A stretch of DNA of 64,000 nucleotides, taken from positions 4,482,158 through 4,546,157 of the forward strand of contig NZ_CP083986.1 of the NCBI RefSeq assembly GCF_020172685.1, read 5' to 3'. Made by a program: the position numbers and the translations under genes. Of this stretch, positions 32,933 to 40,368 are shown one piece after another. Below the pieces are notes generated by a model, which was given only the letters and a program-made list of their open reading frames with translations, was not told the origin of the DNA and did no database searches. Origin of the DNA: [Mycobacterium] nativiensis (GTDB lineage: Bacteria > Actinomycetota > Actinomycetes > Mycobacteriales > Mycobacteriaceae). Each line of letters begins with the position of its first letter. The first letter of the stretch is position 1.

Positions 32933-33460
32933 ATGCCCAACAAGGCCACCGGAGCCCAGGCCGGTCAACTACTCACGCCGCTCCCACCCGAGATGCGTCG
33001 CGTACTCGGTCACTTCTGTACCGGGGTAGCCGTCATCACCGCCCATGACGGACAGCGGCCGCTGGGCTTCACCTGCCAATCGGTGACCTCGGTGTCGTTG
33101 GACCCGCCGTACATTTCCTTCTGTCCGGCCATCACCTCAAGCAGCTGGCCCTTGATCCGACAGGTCGGCACCGTGTGTGTCAACATCCTGTCCGAGCAGC
33201 AGGACCCGCTGTGTGCGCAATTCGCCGTTCGAGGCAGCGACAAGTTCGCCGGGGTGATTTGGCTGCCGGGCGCCAATGGTGCGCCCGCGCTGGAGGGAGT
33301 CCTCGCTTCGATCGAGGCCGACGTGGAGTTCGAACACGCAGCAGGCGACCACACCATCGTGGTGGCGCGGGTAACCGGTCTGAAAGCTCACGAGAAGCGG
33401 GGCCCGCTGTTGTTCTACCGCGGCGGATACGGCGGATTCGACGGTGGCCGCCATGCCTGA
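32933..33460 (+). CDS. hsaB: Flavin reductase (HsaB-like)
   Basis: A 175-residue FMN-binding split-barrel reductase: MRRVLGHFCTGVAVITA, GFTCQSVTSVSLDPPYISFCP (21-mer broken here as GFTCQSVTSV / SLDPPYISFC), VCVNILSEQQ, DKFAGVIW, and GDHTIVVARV with the final PLLFYRGGYGG. HsaB supplies reduced flavin to HsaA; its HsaA-like partner is at 6973, 26 kb away. It might also serve another flavin monooxygenase. ATG 32933 follows a GAGGAG; 32909 is possible. Its stop is overlapped by the next gene by 8 bp. Confidence 0.85.
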   Translation: MPNKATGAQAGQLLTPLPPEMRRVLGHFCTGVAVITAHDGQRPLGFTCQSVTSVSLDPPYISFCPAITSSSWPLIRQVGTVCVNILSEQQDPLCAQFAVRGSDKFAGVIWLPGANGAPALEGVLASIEADVEFEHAAGDHTIVVARVTGLKAHEKRGPLLFYRGGYGGFDGGRHA

Positions 33461-35006
33461 CTTCGACTTCGACTTCGACTTCGATGTGATCGTCGCCGGC
33501 TCAGGCGGCGGCATCGCCGGTGCCTATACCGCTGCCCGCGAAGGATTTTCGGTACTACTGGTCGAGGCCACCGACCAGTTCGGCGGCACCACCGCCTACT
33601 CCGGCGGAGGCGGAGTCTGGTACCCGTGCAATCCGGCACTGCAACGCGCCGGCACCGACGACACGATCGATGAGGCCCTGCAGTACTTTCACGCGGTTGT
33701 CGGCGACCGAACTCCGCCCGACCTCCAGGATGCCTATGTCCGCGGTGGCGCCGGATTCATCGAATACCTGGAGCGTGACCCGGGATTCGAGTTCGCAGCC
33801 TTCCCCTGGCCGGACTACTACGGCTCGGTTCCCGGTGCCCGCAACGACGGCTACCGCCATACCGTCCCGGCGCCGATCTCCGATGGCGCGCTCGGCCGCT
33901 ACACCGGCTTGGTGCGCGGACCGCTCGACACCGAACGGCTCGGTTTGCCGGCACCCGATCTCTTGGTCGGCGGTCGCGCCCTGGTCGGCCGGTTCCTGGC
34001 GGCACTCGACAAACTGCCGAACGCCCGCTGCTGGCGCAATGCCCCCCTGACCGAGTTGATCGTCGAGGACGGCAGGGTGGCGGGCGCGGTCATCGAGCGG
34101 GACGGTAGGCCGGTACGGGTGCGGGCCCGCCGCGGCGTCCTGCTCGCCTCGGGCGGTTTCGAGCAGAATGCGGCGATGCGCACCCAGTACGGAGTGCCCG
34201 GGAACGCCAGCGACACGATGGGCGCCCCGGGCAATATCGGACTCGCTCACCGGGCAGCCATAGCGGTCGGTGCAACCGTCGATCTGATGGATCAGGCGTG
34301 GTGGTCCCCAGGCATGACGCATCCCGACGGACGGTCGGCATTCGCCCTGTGGTTCACCGGGGGCATCTTCGTCAACCAGGACGGCCGGCGCTTCGTCAAT
34401 GAATCAGCCCCCTACGACCGGCTCGGCCGAGACGTGCTCCAGCAGGTCGCCGCCGGCGAGACCACGCTGCCCTTCTGGATGCTCTACGACAACCGGACCG
34501 AGGGCATCCCCCCGGTGGGCGCCACCAACGTGTCGATGGTCGACGCCGACGAGTACCGTAAGGCCGGGCTGTGGCACACCGCCGCCACCCTCGGTGAGCT
34601 CGCCGCCGCTGTCGGTGTGCCGGAGGCCAATCTGATCGCCACGGTCGAACGCTTCAACAAGCTGGCGGCCCTCGGGGTGGACGAAGACTTCGGCCGCGGG
34701 AACGAGGCCTACGACCGCGTGTTCACCGAGGGCTCCTCACCGCTGGTGCCGATCGACCGGCCGCCCTATCACGCGGCCGCGTTCAGTGTTTCGGATCTGG
34801 GCACCAAGGGCGGGTTGCGGACCGATGTACACGCCAGGGTGCTGGACGCCGGCGGGTCCGCGATTCCGGGGCTCTACGCGGCCGGGAATACCATGGCGGC
34901 CGTCAGCGGAACCACCTACCCGGGTGGCGGCAACCCGATCGGAGCATCCATGTTGTTCAGTTATTTCGCCGCCCTCGACATGGCCGCACCGGAGAACTGG
35001 AGGTGA
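33453..35006 (+). CDS. KstD-like FAD dehydrogenase with DF-repeat N-terminus
   Basis: A 517-residue KstD-superfamily flavoprotein beginning with a run of Asp-Phe pairs directly before the FAD loop VIVAGSGGGIAGAYTAAREG. Further motifs are GGTTAYSGGGGVWYPCN, NESAPYDRLGRDV, SVSDLGTKGGLRTDV and GLYAAGNTMAAVSGTTYPGG with a final GNPIGASMLFSYFAA. The overall layout is KstD-like, yet it is shorter than the KstD at 30439 and its ring-A Tyr region reads PPYHAAAF, so specificity may differ (other ring or 5-alpha substrates). ATG 33453 overlaps the flavin reductase. It forms an operon with the flavin reductase and the following thioesterase. Confidence 0.85.
   Translation: MPDFDFDFDFDVIVAGSGGGIAGAYTAAREGFSVLLVEATDQFGGTTAYSGGGGVWYPCNPALQRAGTDDTIDEALQYFHAVVGDRTPPDLQDAYVRGGAGFIEYLERDPGFEFAAFPWPDYYGSVPGARNDGYRHTVPAPISDGALGRYTGLVRGPLDTERLGLPAPDLLVGGRALVGRFLAALDKLPNARCWRNAPLTELIVEDGRVAGAVIERDGRPVRVRARRGVLLASGGFEQNAAMRTQYGVPGNASDTMGAPGNIGLAHRAAIAVGATVDLMDQAWWSPGMTHPDGRSAFALWFTGGIFVNQDGRRFVNESAPYDRLGRDVLQQVAAGETTLPFWMLYDNRTEGIPPVGATNVSMVDADEYRKAGLWHTAATLGELAAAVGVPEANLIATVERFNKLAALGVDEDFGRGNEAYDRVFTEGSSPLVPIDRPPYHAAAFSVSDLGTKGGLRTDVHARVLDAGGSAIPGLYAAGNTMAAVSGTTYPGGGNPIGASMLFSYFAALDMAAPENWR
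33459..33482 (+). repeat. Hexanucleotide tandem repeat (GACTTC x4) in a coding start
   Basis: Four exact copies of GACTTC encode alternating Asp-Phe at residues 3-10 of the KstD-like protein. The unit is a multiple of three, so copy-number change would lengthen or shorten the N-terminus without a frameshift. The first copy begins inside the stop of the upstream gene. Confidence 0.9.
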
Positions 35007-35614
35007 GCCGCGACATCAGCTCGGCGGAAGTGCAGCTCGGCGAGGCGGTCTTCGGGCCGTTGACCCAGTCACTGCGTGAACTCATCGACGTCACGATTCG
35101 CAGCGATGCCGATGAGGCCGACGCCCGCCGGGCACACGCGCTGATCGAGGAAGCCACCGAACTGCTTGGCGCCCGGCTGGATCCGAAGCCTTTCGGCGTT
35201 CCAAGCACCGGCGATGGTCGCTACTTGCCGTGGGGCAACGTCGCCATGGGCCTGCGCAATGCGATCGCCCCTCCGCTGATCATTCAACGCGACGACACTG
35301 GCGGAGTCGCAACGGATCTGGTACTCGGTGCCGCGTACGAAGGTCCGCCCGGACAGGTACACGGTGGCATGTGCGCGCTGGTACTCGACCACCTGCTGGG
35401 TGCGACGGCCCATCGTCCCGGAGCGCCGGCCTTCACCGGCACCCTGACTCTTCGCTACGTCGCACCCACGCCTCTGGGCCGGCTGCGGGCCGAGGCCTGG
35501 ATAGACCACGAGGACCGCGGGAAGACCTTCGCGGCCGGTCACATTCTCGACGCGCAGGGTGCCATAACCGTGCGGGCCGAAGGCGTCTTCATCAGACCCA
35601 GAGGTAACGCCTGA
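35003..35614 (+). CDS. Hotdog-fold thioesterase (PaaI-like)
   Basis: A 203-residue protein with a C-terminal hotdog domain: GPPGQVHGGMCALVLDHLLG (HGG motif ~112-131), TGTLTLRYVAPTPLGRLRAEA and EDRGKTFAAGHILDAQG. The first ~90 residues are helical and less conserved. It would hydrolyse an acyl-CoA thioester, perhaps recycling CoA from dead-end steroid-CoA intermediates. GTG overlaps the KstD-like stop by 4 bp. Convergent with the ketosteroid isomerase gene at a distance of 11 bp. Confidence 0.85.
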   Translation: MSRDISSAEVQLGEAVFGPLTQSLRELIDVTIRSDADEADARRAHALIEEATELLGARLDPKPFGVPSTGDGRYLPWGNVAMGLRNAIAPPLIIQRDDTGGVATDLVLGAAYEGPPGQVHGGMCALVLDHLLGATAHRPGAPAFTGTLTLRYVAPTPLGRLRAEAWIDHEDRGKTFAAGHILDAQGAITVRAEGVFIRPRGNA

Positions 35615-35625
35615 CCAGGAGCCGA

Positions 35626-36012
35626 TCAGACGGGCGTCATATCCGAAGATGCGAAATAGCTACGCAAGGAGCTGATCTCGCCGTTGGCGTTGAACACCAC
35701 GGTGTCGATCGGCTGCAGGCGCAGTTGCGTGTCTCCGGCCGTGAACGTGATCGTGAAGGCGAAGGCTGCCTCATCTTCCACGACCCGCACAAGCGTCAGT
35801 TCCGTGTGGCGTTCCAGGTTTTCCAGCGTGGTGAAGAACGCGTGGATCGACTCGCGTCCATGCCGGACCTCGCCTCCAACGGGGTCCTCCACAGTGGCGT
35901 TCTCGGCGAACAGCGCGACGAGGTCATCCGCACTACCCGATTCCAGGAGCGCTACGTAACGACGGATCGTGTCCGCGGCAGCGGTGCTGGTTTGTGTCGA
36001 CAACGTTCTCAT
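35626..36012 (-). CDS. Ketosteroid delta5-isomerase (KSI) homologue
   Basis: A 128-residue NTF2-fold protein, the usual KSI length. Tyr19 in RRYVALLESG and Asp43 in ATVEDPVGGE match the catalytic Tyr and Asp base of bacterial KSI, and GRESIHAFF and SLRSYF align with the same fold. At the position of the second oxyanion-hole Asp (ALD in Pseudomonas KSI) the sequence has RLQ, i.e. a Gln. It would shift a delta5 double bond to delta4 in a 3-ketosteroid, following the dehydrogenases of the operon. The ATG at 36012 abuts its GGGAGG; a TTG at 36003 gives better spacing. Confidence 0.83.
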   Translation of the reverse strand: MRTLSTQTSTAAADTIRRYVALLESGSADDLVALFAENATVEDPVGGEVRHGRESIHAFFTTLENLERHTELTLVRVVEDEAAFAFTITFTAGDTQLRLQPIDTVVFNANGEISSLRSYFASSDMTPV

Positions 36013-36028
36013 CCTCCCGATTAGGCGG

Positions 36029-37039
36029 TCAATCCAGCGTGATGACGACCTTGTCGGCCGCGCCGGGCGTGCCGACACAGCGCAATGCCTCGCCCAGGTC
36101 GTCGAACTCGAAGGTGTGGCTGATGATCACGCGGTAGGTCTCCCAGTTCTCGACGATGTCCTTGGTGACCTCGAAGATCTCGCTGGGGTAGCCCATCGAG
36201 CCGACGACGGTCAGCTCATTGCTCATCACGTTCATCAGGTCAAGGCTGACGGGTTCCTTATGGACCGCGACGATGCCGAGTTTGGCGCCACGTTGAGCGA
36301 CACCGAACGCCGTGTCGATCACCGCCGGCACACCGGCCGCGTCCAGGAAGATGTCGGTGGCCGCCCTGCCGGGCCACATCGAATCGCCTTCACCGTGCAG
36401 CTCGATCAACCGCGCCGGAAGGTCCTCCGCATTGGAGTTGATGACGGCGTCGGCACCGACCTCCAGCGCTTTGTTCAACCGGTCGGGAAGGACGTCGGCC
36501 ACCACAACATGTTTGACGCCCCGCGATTTCAACGAGATGGTGATGCCCAGGCCGATGGGGCCCGCGCCGAAGACCAGCACCTGGTCGGTTGGCCGAGGCG
36601 CCACTTGGTTGACCGCATGGCGGGCCACAGCCATCGGCTCGTTGAGCGCGGCTACTTCATACGGAATGTGTTCGGGAACCACTTCAATACTGCGGCCCCG
36701 CACCGCGTCTTTGATGAGCAGATAATCGGCGAGGGCGCCGGTTGAGCCCCCGTTACCGATGATGTCGTCGGGCACGGCCATCGGGTTGATCACCACGCGG
36801 TCGCCCACCGCGATGTCACGCACGTCCTTTCCGACCTCGACCACCTCACCCGCCGGTTCGTGCCCGATCGGCATGCTGCCCTGGCGTGGCGGCAAGCCGC
36901 CGATGGATATGTAGAGGCTGTCCGATCCGCAGATACCGCACGCCCGGATCTTGACCAGGACGTCGGCGGGACCGGGCACCGGAGTCGGCACCTCGATGAT
37001 CTCAGCCTTCTCGGGGGCGGTGATGATGGCGGCTCTCAC
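36029..37039 (-). CDS. Zinc-type alcohol dehydrogenase without the structural zinc loop
   Basis: A 336-residue MDR-family enzyme. The catalytic zinc residues are present (GICGSDSLY and IGHEPAGEVVEVG) and the NAD loop is FGAGPIGLGITISLKSRG (~155-172). The lobe that normally carries four Cys for structural zinc instead reads NPMAVPDDIIGNGGST, so that site is lost. Related to butanediol/threonine-type dehydrogenases. It could oxidise the 3-hydroxyl or another hydroxyl of the steroid. The GTG at 37039 follows AAAGGAG by eight bases. Fourth gene of the sulfotransferase operon, 39 bp after the SDR stop. Confidence 0.88.
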   Translation of the reverse strand: MRAAIITAPEKAEIIEVPTPVPGPADVLVKIRACGICGSDSLYISIGGLPPRQGSMPIGHEPAGEVVEVGKDVRDIAVGDRVVINPMAVPDDIIGNGGSTGALADYLLIKDAVRGRSIEVVPEHIPYEVAALNEPMAVARHAVNQVAPRPTDQVLVFGAGPIGLGITISLKSRGVKHVVVADVLPDRLNKALEVGADAVINSNAEDLPARLIELHGEGDSMWPGRAATDIFLDAAGVPAVIDTAFGVAQRGAKLGIVAVHKEPVSLDLMNVMSNELTVVGSMGYPSEIFEVTKDIVENWETYRVIISHTFEFDDLGEALRCVGTPGAADKVVITLD

Positions 37040-37078
37040 GCTGAATTCTCCTTTATGTCAATACGTTCGGGGTGTCAG

Positions 37079-37828
37079 TCACAGCACGCTGTAGCCGCCG
37101 TCGACGACCAGCGCCGACCCGGTGCTGTATGACGCGTTTGCGCTGCACAGGTACAGGATCGGGCTGGCGATCTCCTCGGGCCTGGCGAATCGGCCGAGGG
37201 GTGTGTGGTCGATCTGCTGCTGCTTTACCTCGGGCACGTAGTCCATCGGCGCGGTCATGCGGGTGGCAACGAGGCCAGGAATCACGGCGTTGACCCGGAT
37301 GCCATCACCGGCCCATTTCGCGGCGAGGTTGCGGGTCAGCGAGAGCATTCCCGCCTTCGCCGACCCGTATCCGGGAACTACGGGTACCGCGCGGATGGCG
37401 GCCATGGATGCGAACATCACTACGCTCGCACCGCCGTCGGCCTTCGACGCCCGCAGCGCACCGTGCAGGCGTTCGGTCAACCGGTACGGTGCAAGCAGAT
37501 TGACCTTCACAGAGGCTGCGAACCCCTCGGCGGTCGATTCATCCAGGCCGCCGGGAAAGTTGGCTCCGGCGTTGTTGATCAGGATGTCCAACTCCGTGAA
37601 GGAGTCGGCGAGTGCTTCGATCCCGGCGGAGTCGTCCAATGCCAGCTGACGGTACGTCAGGCCCGACAGGTCGACGTCATAATCCTCGGGCCCGGGCCGG
37701 GTTCCGGTGATGGTGACGTGCGCGCCGCTGTCTCGCAGCAACGTTGCCGTCGCATGACCGATGCCGCTGGTGCCGCCGGTGACCAACGCCGTCGAGCCGG
37801 TGAAGTCGAACCGTACGCGGTTGGTCAT
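37079..37828 (-). CDS. Short-chain dehydrogenase/reductase
   Basis: A 249-residue classical SDR: TGGTSGIGHATATLL (~17-31), NNAGANFPGG, Ser in VMFASMAAI, Tyr/Lys in PGYGSAKAGML, VNAVIPGLVATRM and SALVVDGGYSVL. The loop after strand 2 is short (ITGTRPGPEDYDVDLSG), suggesting a gluconate-5-dehydrogenase/3-oxoacyl-reductase-type layout. Probably a hydroxysteroid dehydrogenase in this operon. ATG overlaps the stop of the MBL-fold gene (ATGA). Confidence 0.87.
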   Translation of the reverse strand: MTNRVRFDFTGSTALVTGGTSGIGHATATLLRDSGAHVTITGTRPGPEDYDVDLSGLTYRQLALDDSAGIEALADSFTELDILINNAGANFPGGLDESTAEGFAASVKVNLLAPYRLTERLHGALRASKADGGASVVMFASMAAIRAVPVVPGYGSAKAGMLSLTRNLAAKWAGDGIRVNAVIPGLVATRMTAPMDYVPEVKQQQIDHTPLGRFARPEEIASPILYLCSANASYSTGSALVVDGGYSVL

Positions 37829-39069
37829 TTCAGTCCCTCGATCTGCTTGCGAAGCCAGGCGGCTTCCCAGAAATTGGTGCTGCCCTGCAGCAAAGCCTCG
37901 TGAGCCGTGATCAGCACCTGTTTGGCCTCCTGGCTGTCAGGTTCGGCGCGATTGGCGATCTCGGCGAGCCGGATCGCCCGCACCGGCTCGCCGACGTCGA
38001 GAACCTGGCGGGCTCGGTTGAGAACCGCTGCCACGCCTGCCAGTTCGAGGAGATCCGATTCGAACCGGTCCGGGCTTTCGGCATAGAGTTCGGACGTGGA
38101 CCGATGATGGAACCAGCCCGCGTAGCTCTCCCAGATGGCGCGGACATTCCACCGCACCATTCCGTACCCTTGGCCGACCTCGAGTTCACGCGGGAGCACT
38201 ACCTCGCGCATGAGTGTGTGGACGTCCTTGCCGGCGTTCATGCCTTCGACGGTGCGGTCGTGGATGTAGGCGACGGCATCACGCAGTCGCGTCAATTCCC
38301 GTTCGATGCGGTCTTTTCCGACGATCGGGCCGAAGTGGCCGGTGAGCAGGGTCTCGGCGCCGAGGCCGCGGACCCGGTCGATGGATTCCACGACCGTCAG
38401 CGCATCGCGATAACGGTCGCCGCGCATGGTGACCAAGTTCGGGATGTGGCCGAACAGTGCTCCGAATACGTTGCCGCACAAGCACACGCCTTCATCGGGC
38501 AGCCACACCACCAGGCTGTCGGTGGTCTCACCACCCGGTGTGGCGTACAGCTCGATGACCCGGCCCCCCAGTTCGATGGCGAATTGGTCCTCGAAGGTGA
38601 TCGTCGGTACCGGAACGCTCTGCGGGGGCACCGTCCCGAATCGCGCTGCCGTCCGCTCCACGGTGGCCATCACCTTGTCGACCCATGCGAACGCGGAGTT
38701 CTGTGCGCGGAACTGCGCCAGAAGTTCGTTGTCGCGTCGCCACATCTGCCAGTTCTGTTGGGCGACGATGTCGCTGTCGGGGTCGGCGACGGAATCGAGT
38801 CCTCCGACGTGGTCCACGTGTCCCTGGGTGAGAATCACGTAGCGGATCGGTCCGGTGCTGATGGCGTCATAGTTGGCGCGGTGCACGGGCCCCTCGAAGC
38901 CCATTCCGGTGTTCAGCACGATCCGGCCCTCGTCGGTCGTGAGCATGAACGAATTGGACAGGCCGGGCGACATCCAGATCCCCGGGCTGACCTCCTGCGC
39001 GGGCGCGCCCGCACCGACGATGTCCTCGGCACCGGGTCGGGACAGGTATACGGGCTGGTGCGGGCTCAC
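37825..39069 (-). CDS. Metallo-beta-lactamase-fold protein of the alkylsulfatase type
   Basis: A 414-residue protein with an N-terminal MBL domain and a C-terminal helical dimerisation domain. The metal motif is TQGHVDHVGGL (~81-91) where the family has THxHxDH, so the first His is Gln. TPGGETTDSLVVW carries a Glu at the position where alkylsulfatases use Glu as a zinc ligand, LLTGHFGPIVG a further His, and WNVRAIWESYAGWFHH is the SdsA1-type dimerisation segment. It may hydrolyse sulfate esters or other esters; loss of one His leaves activity uncertain. No signal peptide, so cytoplasmic. GTG overlaps the sulfotransferase stop (GTGA). Confidence 0.82.
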   Translation of the reverse strand: MSPHQPVYLSRPGAEDIVGAGAPAQEVSPGIWMSPGLSNSFMLTTDEGRIVLNTGMGFEGPVHRANYDAISTGPIRYVILTQGHVDHVGGLDSVADPDSDIVAQQNWQMWRRDNELLAQFRAQNSAFAWVDKVMATVERTAARFGTVPPQSVPVPTITFEDQFAIELGGRVIELYATPGGETTDSLVVWLPDEGVCLCGNVFGALFGHIPNLVTMRGDRYRDALTVVESIDRVRGLGAETLLTGHFGPIVGKDRIERELTRLRDAVAYIHDRTVEGMNAGKDVHTLMREVVLPRELEVGQGYGMVRWNVRAIWESYAGWFHHRSTSELYAESPDRFESDLLELAGVAAVLNRARQVLDVGEPVRAIRLAEIANRAEPDSQEAKQVLITAHEALLQGSTNFWEAAWLRKQIEGLK

Positions 39070-40319
39070 CCTTCCTCCCGCACGTCGAACCGGTCGAAGT
39101 AGAAGCCGAAGCGCGAACGGATGTCCTCGGGCGATCGCCCGAAGTGGCCTTGGAGGTCATATCGCAGCCTGCCATGCTTACCGCGCGGGTTCTCATCGAG
39201 GTACCGCTGGAAGGCTGTTCGCGCCTCGGTGGTCAACTCCGTACCGTTCTGGGCGTAGAGCGTCTCCAGAATCGTCATCTCGTTGCCGTTGAGCTGGTGG
39301 AAGGGAATGTCCAGGCTCTGGTCGGCGGCAACCATCTCGCGGTCGCGCACACAGGCGCGCAGCAACTGTTCGACGCGGCCGATCCAGTACTCCGCCAGCC
39401 CTGCCGGGTCGATCTCCCTGCGGCGGATGCGGTCCCCGTAGGCCAGCATGGTGATCGCAGACTGGATGACCGCCACCGGATCGCGGTGGGTGAAGGCGAC
39501 GGTGGCATCGGGAAAAGTGCGCATCAGCGGTCCCAGTTGCTCGCAGTGCTGCGGTGACTTGAGCACCCACTGCCGGGGGCCCCGCAGAAACGTCAACGCT
39601 TTGAGAGTGGTCCGCAGATAGGCGTAGTGGGCGTCTTGATCCAATGCGAGATAGAAGTCGCGCCACTGCGGCACCCGGGCATGCCACTCCAGCACATAGC
39701 TGGCGAAGTCGAGATCGAGAAGCTCGACCTCCTCCTCGATCGCCTGCGGAAACCGGTCATGCATCGCCTGTACGAGAGGCGTCATCACCATCGCCGACTC
39801 GTGCTCGAAGACACTGCGAGCGAAACGGGGGTCGACACCGTTGACGTCGGGGCCCTCGCCGCGCAGCGTGAAAGGTTCCTGGCTCTCCCAGTACGGCAGC
39901 GCCCGCCGCCGGGAATCCGCCGCGATGAGGTTGACCAGATGCGTGGTGCCAGAGCGCGGCAGGCCGACGACGATGATGGGCCGCTCGATCTCGATGTCAT
40001 GGATCTCGGGGTAGCGGCGAAGCAGATCGGTCAACAGCAGACGCTGCGAGAGCAGCCGCAGGATTCGATTGCGCAGAATCAGGCGGTTCAGGTTCGTGTT
40101 GCCACCGTCGGCATCAGCGGCAGCGGCGTACGCGTCGAGGCGGGAACGAAAGTCCGCGGGCCCGAAGTCATTCAGCCCCGTCTTGGCGATCGCCTCGTCG
40201 ATCAGCGCTGCGGGGTTCAGGTCCACGGTCAGTCCATCGAGCTGTTCGAGGATCTGCCGTTGTGAGGGGTTCAGTACGGGGCGCGTGAGGTCGTCGATGG
40301 TAAGTGTGGCGCCGGGCAT
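39066..40319 (-). CDS. PAPS-dependent sulfotransferase family protein
   Basis: A 417-residue protein with the 5'-phosphosulfate loop VVGLPRSGTTHLVNL (119-126 core GLPRSGTT) and the 3'-phosphate site FTHRDPVAVIQS, followed by RQWVLKSPQH and a C-terminal RYDLQGHFGRSPEDI typical of the large mycobacterial Stf-like sulfotransferases. The reaction is transfer of sulfate from PAPS to a hydroxyl. The presence of dehydrogenases and KSI in the same operon points to a sterol or steroid-like acceptor, but this is inference. GGAGG lies five bases before the ATG. First gene of a five-gene operon; the 49-bp upstream region is shared with an IclR gene. Confidence 0.87.
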   Translation of the reverse strand: MPGATLTIDDLTRPVLNPSQRQILEQLDGLTVDLNPAALIDEAIAKTGLNDFGPADFRSRLDAYAAAADADGGNTNLNRLILRNRILRLLSQRLLLTDLLRRYPEIHDIEIERPIIVVGLPRSGTTHLVNLIAADSRRRALPYWESQEPFTLRGEGPDVNGVDPRFARSVFEHESAMVMTPLVQAMHDRFPQAIEEEVELLDLDFASYVLEWHARVPQWRDFYLALDQDAHYAYLRTTLKALTFLRGPRQWVLKSPQHCEQLGPLMRTFPDATVAFTHRDPVAVIQSAITMLAYGDRIRRREIDPAGLAEYWIGRVEQLLRACVRDREMVAADQSLDIPFHQLNGNEMTILETLYAQNGTELTTEARTAFQRYLDENPRGKHGRLRYDLQGHFGRSPEDIRSRFGFYFDRFDVREEG

Positions 40320-40341
40320 CGGGCCTCCATTTCGCGAATGT

Positions 40342-40351
40342 CGAATATTCG
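40342..40351. promoter_or_regulatory. Palindrome CGAATATTCG between sulfotransferase and IclR genes
   Basis: A perfect 10-bp palindrome, flanked on both sides by further CGAAT half-sites (about 40334 and 40362), lies in the 49-bp divergent region. Such repeats suit binding of the adjacent IclR regulator to control both transcripts. Confidence 0.55.
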
Positions 40352-40368
40352 TCGTAGGATCCGAATAT

